Source of the DNA: Solirubrobacter soli DSM 22325
GTDB lineage: Bacteria; Actinomycetota; Thermoleophilia; Solirubrobacterales; Solirubrobacteraceae
Length of the DNA stretch: 64,000 bases
Reading direction: 5' to 3'
Assembly: GCF_000423665.1 (NCBI RefSeq)
Contig: NZ_KE384074.1
Span: 210,761-274,760, forward strand
Each line of letters opens with the position of its first letter. Position 1 is the stretch's first letter. Of the stretch, positions 1 to 10,199 are shown piece by piece. The notes below the pieces were generated by a model. It saw only the letters and a program-made list of their open reading frames with translations. It made no database searches and was not told the origin of the DNA. The position numbers and the translations under genes are program-made.

Positions 1-1
1 G

Positions 2-658
2 GTGGCGGCGTGCCTGCCCGAACCCGCGATCTGGGTGCCCGAGGGGCGATCGGCGGCGACCGCCGAGCGCGCTCGAGACCTGGAGCCGGGCGACCCGCTG
101 AGCGCCGACGTGATCCTGTCGATCTGCCCGCCGCACGCGGCGCGCGAGGTCGCCGCGTCGGTGGCGGACTTCGCCGGGATCTACGTCGACGCGAACGCGA
201 TCTCGCCCGCGCGCTCGCGAGAGGTGCGGGCATTGGTGCCGCGTGCGGACTTCGTCGACGGCGGCATCATCGGTCCACCCCCGACCTTCGAGGGGTCGAC
301 ACGCCTGTACCTGAGCGGAGAGAGTGCGCACGTGGTCGCCGCCCTGTTCGAGGACACGATCGTCGAGGCGCGCGTCGTCGCGGATGCGAGCGCGCTGAAG
401 CTGGCCTACGCCGCCTGGAGCAAGGGCAGCGCGGCGCTCTTGCTGGCCGCCCACGCGGTCGCCGAGGCCTACGGGGTCGGCGACGCGCTCGACGGCGAGT
501 GGGGCGACCTGCGCGGACGATACGAGCGGGCGCAGACCGCCAAGGCGCAGAAGGGCTGGCGTTGGGTCGGCGAGATGGAGGAGATCGCCGACGCGTTCGC
601 CGCGGTCGGCCAGCCGGAGGGCTTCCACCGGGCGGCCGCCGAGGTCTACCGCGGATGA
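2..658 (+). CDS. NAD(P)-dependent 6-phosphogluconate-dehydrogenase-like reductase, 5' end missing
   Basis: This is the C-terminal part of a beta-hydroxyacid-dehydrogenase-type reductase. The reading frame is open at the window edge, and the GxGxxG Rossmann loop expected near the N-terminus is absent, so the true start lies upstream. Visible features are the second half of the nucleotide-binding fold (ADVILSICPPHAA, then DANAISP), a DGGIIGPPP segment typical of this family, and a helical C-terminal domain with a lysine in KLAYAAWSKG, where the catalytic lysine sits in relatives (DUF1932-type C-terminus). The substrate is unknown. It overlaps the next gene by ATGA, so the two are probably co-transcribed. 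The family is fairly sure; the reaction is not. Confidence 0.8.
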   Translation: MAACLPEPAIWVPEGRSAATAERARDLEPGDPLSADVILSICPPHAAREVAASVADFAGIYVDANAISPARSREVRALVPRADFVDGGIIGPPPTFEGSTRLYLSGESAHVVAALFEDTIVEARVVADASALKLAYAAWSKGSAALLLAAHAVAEAYGVGDALDGEWGDLRGRYERAQTAKAQKGWRWVGEMEEIADAFAAVGQPEGFHRAAAEVYRG

Positions 659-1704
659 CGCTCCCCGAGCGCGAGCTCCACGGTCTGCTCGAGCTGCTCG
701 GCGAGGTCCACCACGCCGAGAACGTCGCCGGCTTCCGCACGGCGCTACTCGACGTCCTGCCGCGGGTCATCCCCGCCGCCTACACGTCCTACAACGAGGT
801 CAGCGGCGAGGGGAACCCGCTGGTGACGCTGGTCAGACCCCAAGCGCCGCAGCGGGTGATGGCGCAGTGGGGCCGCTACGGCCACCAGAACCCGCTCGTG
901 CAGCACCACCTGGCCACGCGCGACCCGCGCGCCCACCGGCTCTCGGACGTCACGTCGATGGCCTCGTTCCGGGAGCTCGAGCTCTACCACGAGGTCTTCG
1001 TCCCGCTCGGCGTCGAGCACCAGCTCGCGGTCACGCTGCCCGCGCCACCGCGGCTGCTGATCGGGCTCGTGTTCGCCGACGCCGACGATTTCACCGACCC
1101 CCAGCGGCGGCTCCTCGACCTCGCCCGCCCGCACCTGATCCAGGCGCACGCCAACGCGACCCTGCGCGAGCGCATGCACGACGTGCTCAAAGCGGTCGAG
1201 GCCGGGCTCGACGACGTCGGCGAGGCGATCGTCGTCACCGACGCGAGCAACCGGATCGCGTTCGCCACCGAGGCGGGCCGCGCGGCGCTCGAGCTCGTCG
1301 ACCACGACGCCGCGCACGATCGGCTGCCGGACCGGCTGCGCGACACGCCCGGCCCGGCGCACAGCGTCGTCCCGGTCACCGGGGGCACGCCGCTGATCGT
1401 GCGCACGCTCGCCCCGAAGGGCGGCGCGACCGTGCGCCTGTTCGAGCGCGGCTCGCGCGGCGCGCCGCGGTCGCTGCTCACCTCGCTCGGGCTCTCCCCG
1501 CGCGAGGCCGAGGTCCTGCAGGCGATGATGCGCGGCAACTCGACCGCCGCGATCGCCACCCAGCTCAAGGTGACGCCGAAGACCGTCTACAAGCACGCCG
1601 AGCGGATCTACGCGAAGCTCGGCGTCAACGACCGGATCGCGGCCGTGAGCGCGGCCTGGGCGGCCCTGGACTCAGGTGCGGAAGAGCCCCGGCCGAACGG
1701 CTAG
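655..1704 (+). CDS. LuxR-type transcriptional regulator
   Basis: The product is 349 residues. The last ~65 carry a classic LuxR/NarL helix-turn-helix: GLSPREAEVLQAMMRGNST, then a recognition helix ending TVYKHAERIYAKLGV. The N-terminal ~260 residues form an uncharacterised sensor-like region with no receiver aspartate, so this is not an orthodox response regulator. The start is the ATG overlapping the stop of the upstream reductase (ATGA); the frame stays open further upstream, but that stretch is antisense-like and poorly supported. Translational coupling to the reductase suggests it may regulate that pathway. The ligand is unknown. Confidence 0.85.
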   Translation: MTLPERELHGLLELLGEVHHAENVAGFRTALLDVLPRVIPAAYTSYNEVSGEGNPLVTLVRPQAPQRVMAQWGRYGHQNPLVQHHLATRDPRAHRLSDVTSMASFRELELYHEVFVPLGVEHQLAVTLPAPPRLLIGLVFADADDFTDPQRRLLDLARPHLIQAHANATLRERMHDVLKAVEAGLDDVGEAIVVTDASNRIAFATEAGRAALELVDHDAAHDRLPDRLRDTPGPAHSVVPVTGGTPLIVRTLAPKGGATVRLFERGSRGAPRSLLTSLGLSPREAEVLQAMMRGNSTAAIATQLKVTPKTVYKHAERIYAKLGVNDRIAAVSAAWAALDSGAEEPRPNG

Positions 1705-1761
1705 GGGTACGCAATTCTCCGAATTGATCGGTGATGAGAGCGCGGAGACACTCGCGCCTCC

Positions 1762-4700
1762 ATGGTCGCCGCTCTCCGCTCGCTGCTCGTCGCGACGGCG
1801 CTCCTCGCCGTCCTCGCCCCCACCGCCGCCGCGCAGGATCCACCCTGCGACAGAACCTGGAACGGAACCTCGGGCAACTGGAACGACGGGAGCAGATGGA
1901 GCGGCGGCGCGGCGCCGAACACGATCGAGCGCGCGTGCCTCCCGGCCGGCAGCTACACGGTCACGGTCACCGGCGGCACCTCGCCGAAGGGGGTGACGGT
2001 CGGCGCGGGCGTCACCGCCGTCATCAAGGAGTCCCAGTACATCGACGGCCGCGCCGCGAACGTCATCAACCACGGCACGATCCGCCTGGAGCAGAACGCG
2101 ACCCTTTACGGCTCGCTCCTCAATGACGGCACCGTCGAGGACACGGGCACGATCCCGGCCGGCAACAACCGGCCGGTCCTCACCGGCGGCCCGATCACCA
2201 GCTCCGGCACGATCCGCGCCAACCAGGGCCTGAACATCAACCGTGAGGCCAACACGTTCGAGAGCACGGGCAAGCTCGAGACGGCCAACGCGAGCGCGTT
2301 GCTGAACGCCACGGGCTACGGCGACGCCGCGATCACGCTCTCCGGCACGATCGCGAACCCGGGCACGATGCAGTTCCAGGGCGGGACGATGCGGGTGCGG
2401 GCGATCACCTCGCAGACGGGCGTCCCGTTCAAGACCTACGACGCCAAGCTCGACCTCACGGGCGCGGGCGCCTCGACCGTGGAGACCAACAACACGGTCG
2501 ACCTGGTGTCGAACATCCCGGCGGGCGTGACCGTGCGCGTCACGGGCCGCACCAACGACGGCTACCTGCGCATGGACGGCGACCGCACCAACAGCGGCAC
2601 GCTCGTCTTCGACAGCTCCGATCAGTTCCACGGGACGTACCTGACCAACATCAGCGCCGCGGCTCGGTTGACCAACGCGGGCACGCTGCGGGTCACGGGC
2701 GTCGCGGGGACGGACCGCAACTTCCGGATCCCGATCACCAACACGGGCACGGTCACGGTCGACGCGGGTACCCGGATGGTCTTCCAGAACGACGCCGGCG
2801 AGACGATCACCTCGGGCGCCTGGAACGCCAACGGCAACGTCTGGGTCCAGGGCGGCGGCAGCAGCCCGGCCCAGATCACGCAGACCGGCGGCGCGATCAC
2901 GGTCGCCGCCGGCGTCACGCTGTTCGTCACCAACGGCGGCCGCTACGTCCACCAGGGCGGCACGACCTCCGGTGAGCTGCAGTTCCAGAACGGCTCCACG
3001 CTCGACGCCTCGGGACCGGGCGCGGCGACGTACCACGTCGTGGGCTACGTGAACCTCGGTGGCGACATCAACGCCGCCGCCACGGTCAACCTCGACGCCA
3101 ACGGCGGCCAACCGGCGAACCTCACGCTGGCCGCGCCGCGCACGCTCGCCGGCCGGATGACCTTCACCACCACCGGCGCCAACGCCCAGGACACCGAGCT
3201 CAACGGCGGCCAACGGCTGACGGTCACCGGCCGCATCGACGTCCAGCGCGGCGTGGGCGGCACGCGCCACTTCAAGGTGCCGCTGACGATCGCCGCCGGC
3301 GGCCAGCTCAACGTCGAGGCCCTGGCCACGGCGGTCATGGACACCGGCGGCACGACCGACAACCAGCTCGCCGGCACGGTGAACATCGCCGGCGGCGGCT
3401 ACCTCGGCGTGCGGTCGGGCAACCAGACGGTGACCCAGACCGGTGGCACGATCCCCGGCGCGGGCACGTTCGGCTTCGAGAACGGCAACACGTTCGTCCA
3501 CTCCGGCGGGACGGTGACCGGCGAGGTGCAGTTCTATAACGGCTCCTCGCTCGACGCGTCCGGACCCGGCGCGGCGACCTACCACGTCCTCGGCTACGCG
3601 AACCTGGCGGGCGACGTCAACGCCGCCGCCACGGTCAACCTCGACGCCAACGGCGGCCAGCCCGCGAACCTCACGCTGGCCGCGCCGCGCACGGTCGCCG
3701 GCCGCATGACCTTCACCACCACCGGCGCCAACGCGCAGGACACGGAACTCAACGGCGGACAGCGGCTGACGGTCACCGGCCGCATCGACGTCACCAAGGG
3801 CTCGGGCGGCAACCGCTGGTTCAGAGTGCCGGTGACCATCGCCGCCGCGGGGCAGTTCAACGTCAATGCGGACGCGAGGGCGTACCTGGGCAACGGCGCC
3901 GTGACCGATCACCAGTTCGCGGGGACCGTCAATGTGGCCGCCGGCGCGTACTTCGGGGTGCAATCCGGCACCCAGACCGTGACCCAGACCGCCGGCTCGA
4001 TCACCGGGCCGGGCACGTTCAGCATCGAGAACTTCGGCACCTACGTGCACCAAGGCGGCACCGTCCCGGGCGAGCTGCAACTCCAGAACGGGGCCGCGCT
4101 CGATCCGTCCGGCCCGGGCGCGGCGACCTACCACGTCGTCGGCGTCGTCAAGCTCGTCGGCGACGTCAACGCCGCCGCGACGATCAACGCCGACAGCAGC
4201 AACAGCAGCACGGCGCAGCTCACCCTCACCGCGCCCCGCACCGTCGCCGGGCGGGTCAATCTCACGAGCACCGCCGCCAACGACACCACGATCAACGGCC
4301 TCGACGGCGCGTCGCACCGCCTGACCGTCACGGGCCGTCTCGAGGCCCAGAAGGGCGTCGGCGGCATCCGCAACCTCACGACGATCCCGCTGACGATCGC
4401 GGCGGGCGGCCAGTTCAACGTCGAGCCCGACACGCGCGTGTACGTCAACAGCGACGGCCGCACGCTCGACCACCAGCTCGCAGGCAACGTCACCGTCGGC
4501 GCCAACGGGCTGCTGCTGTGGCGGGTAGCGAGCCAGACGGTCACGCAGACGGCAGGCACGATCACCGCGACGGGCTCGTTCAACGTCGAAGGCAACACCT
4601 TCAAGCACCAGGGCGGCAGCGCGATCGGCCTCGTCACGATCTCCAGCGGCGGCCTGCGCGGGCAGCTGGACCCGTCGGGCCCCGGCACGATGGCCTACAA

Positions 4701-7700
4701 GATCGCCAACGGCGTCAACCTCACCGCCGACATCAGCGCCGACGCCTCCGTGCAGATCGGCGACGCGACCACCGGCGGTCAGCTCTTCGTGCGCGACCGC
4801 GACGTGACCAACAACGGCGCGATCCAGGTCGGCCCCGACGGCGCGGTCCCGGGCGCCCAGCTCAACGATGACGGCCAGCCGTACAAGCTGACCAACGCGG
4901 GCTCGATCGTCGTCGGCACGGGCGGCGGCCGCGAGCTCCACCTCGCGGTCATCAACACCGGCACGATGAACGTCAAGACCGACTTCGGTTCCGGCTTCCT
5001 CGGCTCGGCCATCCCGAGCCAGCCGCTGATCACCAACCAGGGCGGCACGGTCACGCTCGACCACGCCGGCGTGTCGGTCATGGGCGGCTACACGCAGACC
5101 AGCGGCACCACCGACATGACCGAGTCCTCGTTGAGCAGCTGGCGCGCGGCCCCGATCGCCGACATCAAGATCCTCGGCGGACGCCTGCGCGGCACCGGCG
5201 TCCTGACCGGGCCGGTGACCAACGCCGGCACGATCGAGGTCGGGCGCGCCGGGACCTACGGCAAGCTCCAGATCAAGGACGTGTTCGACCAGATCGTGCG
5301 CGTCGCCGCGTCCTACACGCAGACCCCCACCGGGAGGCTGGCGATCGACGTCGGCGGCAAGGTCGCCGGGACCAGCTACGACCAGCTCACGGTCGACGGC
5401 CCCGCGGCGCTCGACGGCGCGCTCGACGTGACCACCGCCGCGGGCTACACGCCGACCCCGAACACCGACACCTACCGGCCCGTGCTCTCGGAGACCCGCA
5501 CCGGCGTCTTCGCCAACCTCACCGGTGGGCGCTTCTACACGCTCTCGCACGACGCGACCGGCGCGGTCCTGACCGGGCGCGTCCCGCCGCCGCCCACCGG
5601 CGAGCTGACGATCGGCGACGCCTCGATCCTCGAGGGCGCCGGGCCGCTGACCTTCACGGTGACGATGTCCAAGGCTTCGACGGACCCGGTCACCGTCGAC
5701 TGGGCGACCGAGGACGACACCGCGACCGCGGGCGCCGACTACGTCGCCGGCTCGGGCACGCTCACGTTCCCGCCGGGCACGACGACCCGGACCGTCACGG
5801 TCGCGGTCGTCAACGACCAGGTGGTGGAGGGCGTCAAGCGGTTCCTGCTGCGGCTCAAGCGCCCGGTCAACGCGACGCTCGACGTCGCCACGGGCGTCGG
5901 CCGCATCGACCCGGACGACGTCGGGATCACCAACGCCGCCCCGACGAGCCTGGGCATCGCCGGCAACGCGACGGTCGTCGTCTCCGGCGGCGGTTTCGGG
6001 CCCGGCACGAAGGCCAAGCTCACCCGCGCCGGCCTCCCCGATCGCGTCGGCACGATCACCTCCGGCCCCGAGAACGGCTCGAAGTTCTCCGCCCGCTTCG
6101 ACATGCGCGGCGCCGCCCAGGGCCAGTGGCTGCTCGTCGTGACGACGCCGTCCGGCACCGCGAACACGCCGATCACGGTCCAGGCCGGGTCGTCGGCGCT
6201 GTACGCCTCGCTCAGCGTGCCGGCGTCGCTGCGCTACGGCTGGGTCGGCCAGGCGCTCCTGTCGATCCGCAACGCGGGCAGCAACGACGTGCAGCTCGAC
6301 GGCGTGCGCTTCACCGGCACCGACCTCGAGCTGCGGGCCGTCGGCGCGACCGACTTCGCCAAGCGGCTGATGGTCGCGGACACGCAGCTCGGCGACGCGC
6401 AGGTCATCCCCGCGCTCTCGACGCGCACCGTGATCGTCGAGGTGCGCTCGACCACCCTCGTCGGGCACGCGTTCATGAAGGTCGACGCGGAGCTCTACCC
6501 GACCGGCTACGCGCCCGTGGAGGGCTCCGATCCCGACCCGGGCAACGGATCGATCGCCGGCACGGTGACGTCCGCGGCGGGTACGCCCGTTCGCGGCCTG
6601 CGCGTCACCGCGTTCGACGGGGCGCACTCCGCCTCGGCGCTCACCGACGGGTCCGGCAACTACGTCCTGAAGCCGCTCAAGCCGGGGACGTACCGGGTCG
6701 AGGCGGGCGGCGCGAAGGGCAGCGCGGCCGTGAACGAGAACGCCCGCACGGTCGACCTCGTCACGGGCGTGACCGAGCTCTCCGGCTCCGTCGGCAAGGG
6801 CGACGCGACCGTCCTGCTGCTGCGCGACGGCTCGGAGGTCGCCCGCGTCGCCGCCGACGCGACCGGCGGCTTCCGGTTCCGGGTCACGCAGCCGGGCGCC
6901 TACACGCTGGTCGCCGACTCGCCCACGGGCGGGCGCGCGAGCCGCGCCGTGACGGTCGTGGCGGGCGTCGATCAGCCGGGCCTTGCGCTGACGCTCGGCA
7001 CGCGCACGCTGACGGTGACGACGACCGCGGGCGCCCAGGTGCGCGTCTGGCCCGCGGGCGAGGAGGGCGCTCCGTCGGTGCGGACCGCGACAGGCACCAC
7101 CGTGACGCTTCCCGGCATGCCCGCGGGCCTGCTGACGGTCGAGGCGCGCGCCGCCGGCAAGGCGTCCGCGCGAGCGACCACGAGCGCCAACGCGGTGACG
7201 GTCACGCCCACCGCCGGGTCACCGATCGGCGGCCGGGTGACCCAGGCCGGCACGCCGGTCGAGGGAGCGCTCGTCGTCGCCGACCATCGCCTGGCGACCA
7301 CCGGCGCCGACGGGCGCTACTCGATCGCGGGCCTGACCGGGAGCCAGGACGTGTGGGTCCTGGCTCCCGGCGCGGCGCCACTGGTCAAGCGCGCGGTGGC
7401 CGCGGGCTCGACGACCGCCGACGCTGCCGTGGTGACGACGGGCGGCACGCTCGACGTCAAGGTCGGCGCGGGCGCGGTCGGGCGTCTGGTGGAGGTCGTC
7501 GACCCGGCGACCGGCGTGACGATCGCCGCCGCCGGCACCGTCGGACCGGACGCGGTCGCGCACTTCGGGCCGCTCCCCGCCGGGACGTTCGAGGTCCGCG
7601 GGGCGGGCGCTGGCACGCGCACGGTCACGGTCGGGTCGTCCGCCAAGGCCGTGCGGGCGGCCGCGCCGCGGGAGACGATCACGCTGGACGACGACGGGTA

Positions 7701-10188
7701 CCCGGTCGTCGCCGACCCCGAGCACGATCCCGCCTACGACGAGTACACCTCCCCGTTCAGCGGGCTCAAGGCGCCGCAGCTCAACGAGAAGGACAAGGCC
7801 GGGTGGGATCAGGTGATCGCCGACTACCCCGGCCCGTGCCCGACCGCCGACCGGCTGATCGACACGATCCGCCTCAAGCAGCGGGCCAAGCTGGCCGCGT
7901 TCTCGGCGTGGGTCGAGGCGTGGGACGCGGTCGACACCCAGAACCGCGCCGACATCGAGAAGTTGATGACGATGTCCGCGCAGTTCACCGCCAACTCGTT
8001 CCTGGCGCTGGCGACGATGGCCGAGCTGCCGCCCAACGTGTCCCCGGCCTTGTCCCAGGCGCTGGGCAACCTGGCCAACTACGTGGGCACGCTCACGACG
8101 CAGGGCCAGGGGCTCCTCGACCCGCTCACGGCCGTCGACTACACGCAGTACTTCAAGGACATGGTCGACACGCTGGCGTCCTTCGCGGTCGAGTACGGCG
8201 CCGAGGGCGGCGAGCTGGCGAACTTCTCGAGCCTGATCAACATCCTCAAGGGTCTGATCGACATCAGCAGCGCGGCGGAGGAGTTCCCGAACGAGGTCGC
8301 GGCACGCGCCAACGGCTACCTCGAGGCGCAGGGCCGCTACGAGCAGATGCTCCGCGAGATCAACGACCTGCTCAACCAGTACAACGAGGCCAAGAAGCGC
8401 TGCCCGGAGCCGCTCGACCGCGGCCCCAAGCCGCCGGTCTCCAGCGGCGGGCAGATCGAGAACATCACCTCCAACGACCCGAACGAGATCCTCGGGCCGG
8501 CGGGCGTGGGCGCGCAGAAGTGGATCCCGCGCGCGCAGACGCTCGGGTACTCGATCCGCTTCGAGAACCTCGGCCCGGGCTCGGTCATCCCGCCCGGCCA
8601 GCAGCCCGCGAGCGCGCCCGCGACCGTCGTCAAGGTCGTCACGACGCTCTCGCCGTCGGTCGACGTCGACCAGGTCACGCTCGGCGGCGTCGGCTGGGGC
8701 AAGGTGGAGCTCGCCGTGCCGGCCGGGCTGACGACCTACCACAAGGACGTCCCACAGGACGACGGCGACATCGTCCGGGTCGACGGTGCGGTCAACGCCG
8801 GTGCGCGATCGATCACATGGACGTTGAAGACGATCGATCCGAACACGGGTGAGATCGACGGGTCCCCGACCGCGGGCTTCCTCCCGCCCGAGGACGGGAC
8901 ACGCCGCGGCCAGGGCCACGTCGACTACCGCGCGGGCACACCGGACAGCGTCGCTCAGGGCACGGCGATCGCGGCCAAGGCGACGATCACGTTCGACGTC
9001 AACGCGCCGATCGAGACCAACACGCACACGAACACGGTCGACGGCGCGGCGCCCGCGGCGACGCTGACGCTCGGCACCGCCACCTGCGAGGGCAAGCTAC
9101 CGGTGTCCTGGAACGGCACCGACACCGGCTCCGGCGTCGTCAGCTACGACGTCGAGGTCTCCAAGGACGGCGGGCTGACGTGGAGCAAGTGGCTGGCGGA
9201 CACGGCGACGACCTCCGGGACGTACCCGGGCACGCCCGGAAAGGCCTACGCGTTCCGGGTCATGGCGCGCGACGCGGTCGGCAACCAGGAGACCGCGCCG
9301 GGGACGCCCGACGCGACCGTCACGCTCGCGCCCTGCGACCTGACCCCGCCGCGGACGACGGCGACACTGCCGGGTGGCGCCGTGGGCGGCTGGTACGGCG
9401 GGCCGGTCGACGTGAAGCTGGACGCGGTCGACGCGCCCGGCGGATCGGGCGTGAAGACGCTGCGCTACGCGGGCAAGCAGGTCTCGGCCGCCACCGTGAC
9501 GGAGCGGGTCGGCGCGGAGGGCGTGACCGACTTCGTGTTCTCGGCGGTCGACGCCAAGGGCAACGCGGAGGCCGACGCGCATCTGCCGGTCCGGATCGAC
9601 ACGACGGCGCCGGCGATCACGGGCACCGACGGCGTGGCGTACGCGCTCGGCCAGGCGGCCGTCCCGGACGCGACGTGTGCCGACGCGGGCTCGGGCATCG
9701 CGAGCTGCGACGTCCCCGCCGCGCTCGACACCTCGGCCGCGGGCACCTTCAGCTACACGGTGGGCGCCGCGGACAAGCTCGGCCACACCGCGACGCGGAC
9801 GTTCACCTACACGGTGGCCGCGCCGCAGCCGGCGCCGTCCGCCACGCCGACGCCGACGCCCTCCCCCGGGCCGGCGTTCGGTGCCACGCCGGTCACGGTC
9901 AAGCTCGGCAAGGTCACCCGTACCAGCGCGGTCGTGACGCTCACGAGCAAGGAGGCATTCGCCTTCACCGGCAAGGCGACGCTGCTGACGGCCGCGAAGA
10001 AGCCCAAGGCGCAGTCCAAGATCGCGTCGTTCTCGCTGCTGGCCAAGGGCAAGAGCGCGAAGGTCACGCTCAAGCTCAAGCCGGCTCTGAAGACGGGCAA
10101 GGCGGTCAAGCTCGTGCTGCGTCTCGAGCTGAGATCGGGGAACGCGACGAAGGTGGTCGACGTGAAGGTCACGCTGCGGGCGCGGTAG
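1762..10188 (+). CDS. Giant secreted repeat protein with Calx-beta and Ig-like domains
   Basis: A 2808-residue exported protein. A signal peptide covers residues 1-24 (ATALLAVLAPTAAAQ). Residues ~30-1275 are a glycine/threonine/asparagine-rich beta-helix-like region, as in filamentous or autotransporter passengers, with near-identical ~183-residue units at about 413, 596 and 779. Then come a Calx-beta domain (~1280-1383), an IPT/TIG-like domain (~1385-1470), carboxypeptidase-regulatory-like folds (~1595-1650 and ~1820-1880), a helical block (~1993-2230), a DUF11-like domain opening with NDPNEILGP, and FN3/Ig-like modules. A Pro/Thr linker leads to a lysine-rich beta domain at the C-terminus. 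An in-frame stop at 1732 precedes the ATG at 1762. The likely role is adhesion or a cell-surface structure. No LPXTG signal or enzyme motif is visible. Confidence 0.85.
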   Translation: MVAALRSLLVATALLAVLAPTAAAQDPPCDRTWNGTSGNWNDGSRWSGGAAPNTIERACLPAGSYTVTVTGGTSPKGVTVGAGVTAVIKESQYIDGRAANVINHGTIRLEQNATLYGSLLNDGTVEDTGTIPAGNNRPVLTGGPITSSGTIRANQGLNINREANTFESTGKLETANASALLNATGYGDAAITLSGTIANPGTMQFQGGTMRVRAITSQTGVPFKTYDAKLDLTGAGASTVETNNTVDLVSNIPAGVTVRVTGRTNDGYLRMDGDRTNSGTLVFDSSDQFHGTYLTNISAAARLTNAGTLRVTGVAGTDRNFRIPITNTGTVTVDAGTRMVFQNDAGETITSGAWNANGNVWVQGGGSSPAQITQTGGAITVAAGVTLFVTNGGRYVHQGGTTSGELQFQNGSTLDASGPGAATYHVVGYVNLGGDINAAATVNLDANGGQPANLTLAAPRTLAGRMTFTTTGANAQDTELNGGQRLTVTGRIDVQRGVGGTRHFKVPLTIAAGGQLNVEALATAVMDTGGTTDNQLAGTVNIAGGGYLGVRSGNQTVTQTGGTIPGAGTFGFENGNTFVHSGGTVTGEVQFYNGSSLDASGPGAATYHVLGYANLAGDVNAAATVNLDANGGQPANLTLAAPRTVAGRMTFTTTGANAQDTELNGGQRLTVTGRIDVTKGSGGNRWFRVPVTIAAAGQFNVNADARAYLGNGAVTDHQFAGTVNVAAGAYFGVQSGTQTVTQTAGSITGPGTFSIENFGTYVHQGGTVPGELQLQNGAALDPSGPGAATYHVVGVVKLVGDVNAAATINADSSNSSTAQLTLTAPRTVAGRVNLTSTAANDTTINGLDGASHRLTVTGRLEAQKGVGGIRNLTTIPLTIAAGGQFNVEPDTRVYVNSDGRTLDHQLAGNVTVGANGLLLWRVASQTVTQTAGTITATGSFNVEGNTFKHQGGSAIGLVTISSGGLRGQLDPSGPGTMAYKIANGVNLTADISADASVQIGDATTGGQLFVRDRDVTNNGAIQVGPDGAVPGAQLNDDGQPYKLTNAGSIVVGTGGGRELHLAVINTGTMNVKTDFGSGFLGSAIPSQPLITNQGGTVTLDHAGVSVMGGYTQTSGTTDMTESSLSSWRAAPIADIKILGGRLRGTGVLTGPVTNAGTIEVGRAGTYGKLQIKDVFDQIVRVAASYTQTPTGRLAIDVGGKVAGTSYDQLTVDGPAALDGALDVTTAAGYTPTPNTDTYRPVLSETRTGVFANLTGGRFYTLSHDATGAVLTGRVPPPPTGELTIGDASILEGAGPLTFTVTMSKASTDPVTVDWATEDDTATAGADYVAGSGTLTFPPGTTTRTVTVAVVNDQVVEGVKRFLLRLKRPVNATLDVATGVGRIDPDDVGITNAAPTSLGIAGNATVVVSGGGFGPGTKAKLTRAGLPDRVGTITSGPENGSKFSARFDMRGAAQGQWLLVVTTPSGTANTPITVQAGSSALYASLSVPASLRYGWVGQALLSIRNAGSNDVQLDGVRFTGTDLELRAVGATDFAKRLMVADTQLGDAQVIPALSTRTVIVEVRSTTLVGHAFMKVDAELYPTGYAPVEGSDPDPGNGSIAGTVTSAAGTPVRGLRVTAFDGAHSASALTDGSGNYVLKPLKPGTYRVEAGGAKGSAAVNENARTVDLVTGVTELSGSVGKGDATVLLLRDGSEVARVAADATGGFRFRVTQPGAYTLVADSPTGGRASRAVTVVAGVDQPGLALTLGTRTLTVTTTAGAQVRVWPAGEEGAPSVRTATGTTVTLPGMPAGLLTVEARAAGKASARATTSANAVTVTPTAGSPIGGRVTQAGTPVEGALVVADHRLATTGADGRYSIAGLTGSQDVWVLAPGAAPLVKRAVAAGSTTADAAVVTTGGTLDVKVGAGAVGRLVEVVDPATGVTIAAAGTVGPDAVAHFGPLPAGTFEVRGAGAGTRTVTVGSSAKAVRAAAPRETITLDDDGYPVVADPEHDPAYDEYTSPFSGLKAPQLNEKDKAGWDQVIADYPGPCPTADRLIDTIRLKQRAKLAAFSAWVEAWDAVDTQNRADIEKLMTMSAQFTANSFLALATMAELPPNVSPALSQALGNLANYVGTLTTQGQGLLDPLTAVDYTQYFKDMVDTLASFAVEYGAEGGELANFSSLINILKGLIDISSAAEEFPNEVAARANGYLEAQGRYEQMLREINDLLNQYNEAKKRCPEPLDRGPKPPVSSGGQIENITSNDPNEILGPAGVGAQKWIPRAQTLGYSIRFENLGPGSVIPPGQQPASAPATVVKVVTTLSPSVDVDQVTLGGVGWGKVELAVPAGLTTYHKDVPQDDGDIVRVDGAVNAGARSITWTLKTIDPNTGEIDGSPTAGFLPPEDGTRRGQGHVDYRAGTPDSVAQGTAIAAKATITFDVNAPIETNTHTNTVDGAAPAATLTLGTATCEGKLPVSWNGTDTGSGVVSYDVEVSKDGGLTWSKWLADTATTSGTYPGTPGKAYAFRVMARDAVGNQETAPGTPDATVTLAPCDLTPPRTTATLPGGAVGGWYGGPVDVKLDAVDAPGGSGVKTLRYAGKQVSAATVTERVGAEGVTDFVFSAVDAKGNAEADAHLPVRIDTTAPAITGTDGVAYALGQAAVPDATCADAGSGIASCDVPAALDTSAAGTFSYTVGAADKLGHTATRTFTYTVAAPQPAPSATPTPTPSPGPAFGATPVTVKLGKVTRTSAVVTLTSKEAFAFTGKATLLTAAKKPKAQSKIASFSLLAKGKSAKVTLKLKPALKTGKAVKLVLRLELRSGNATKVVDVKVTLRAR
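3001..4710 (+). repeat. In-frame tandem repeats of ~549 bp inside the giant surface protein gene
   Basis: Units begin at about 3001, 3550, 4099 and 4669. Each opens with codons for LDASGPGAATYHV or a variant. The first two are almost identical at the DNA level over several hundred bases (block from NAAATVNLDANGGQPANL to the RIDV segment). The third and fourth are progressively diverged, and spacing is 549, 549 and 570 bp. All lengths keep the frame, so copy number can change without breaking the protein. Confidence 0.85.
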
Positions 10189-10199
10189 CGTCCGCGGCG

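Noticed and set aside
3001..4710. Regular repeats as a possible CRISPR array
   Set aside because: The units are ~549 bp, coding and contiguous in one reading frame; no array with short repeats and spacers is present.
1672..6627. A 1651-codon minus-strand open frame opposite the giant surface protein
   Set aside because: Its translation is monotonous Arg/Ala/Val/Asp/Gly text without domains or a signal, as expected opposite a GC-rich repeat gene. The plus strand has a signal peptide and known domains.
7219..9027. A 602-codon minus-strand open frame
   Set aside because: It is a shadow of the same plus-strand gene, with low-complexity basic/acidic composition and no family features.
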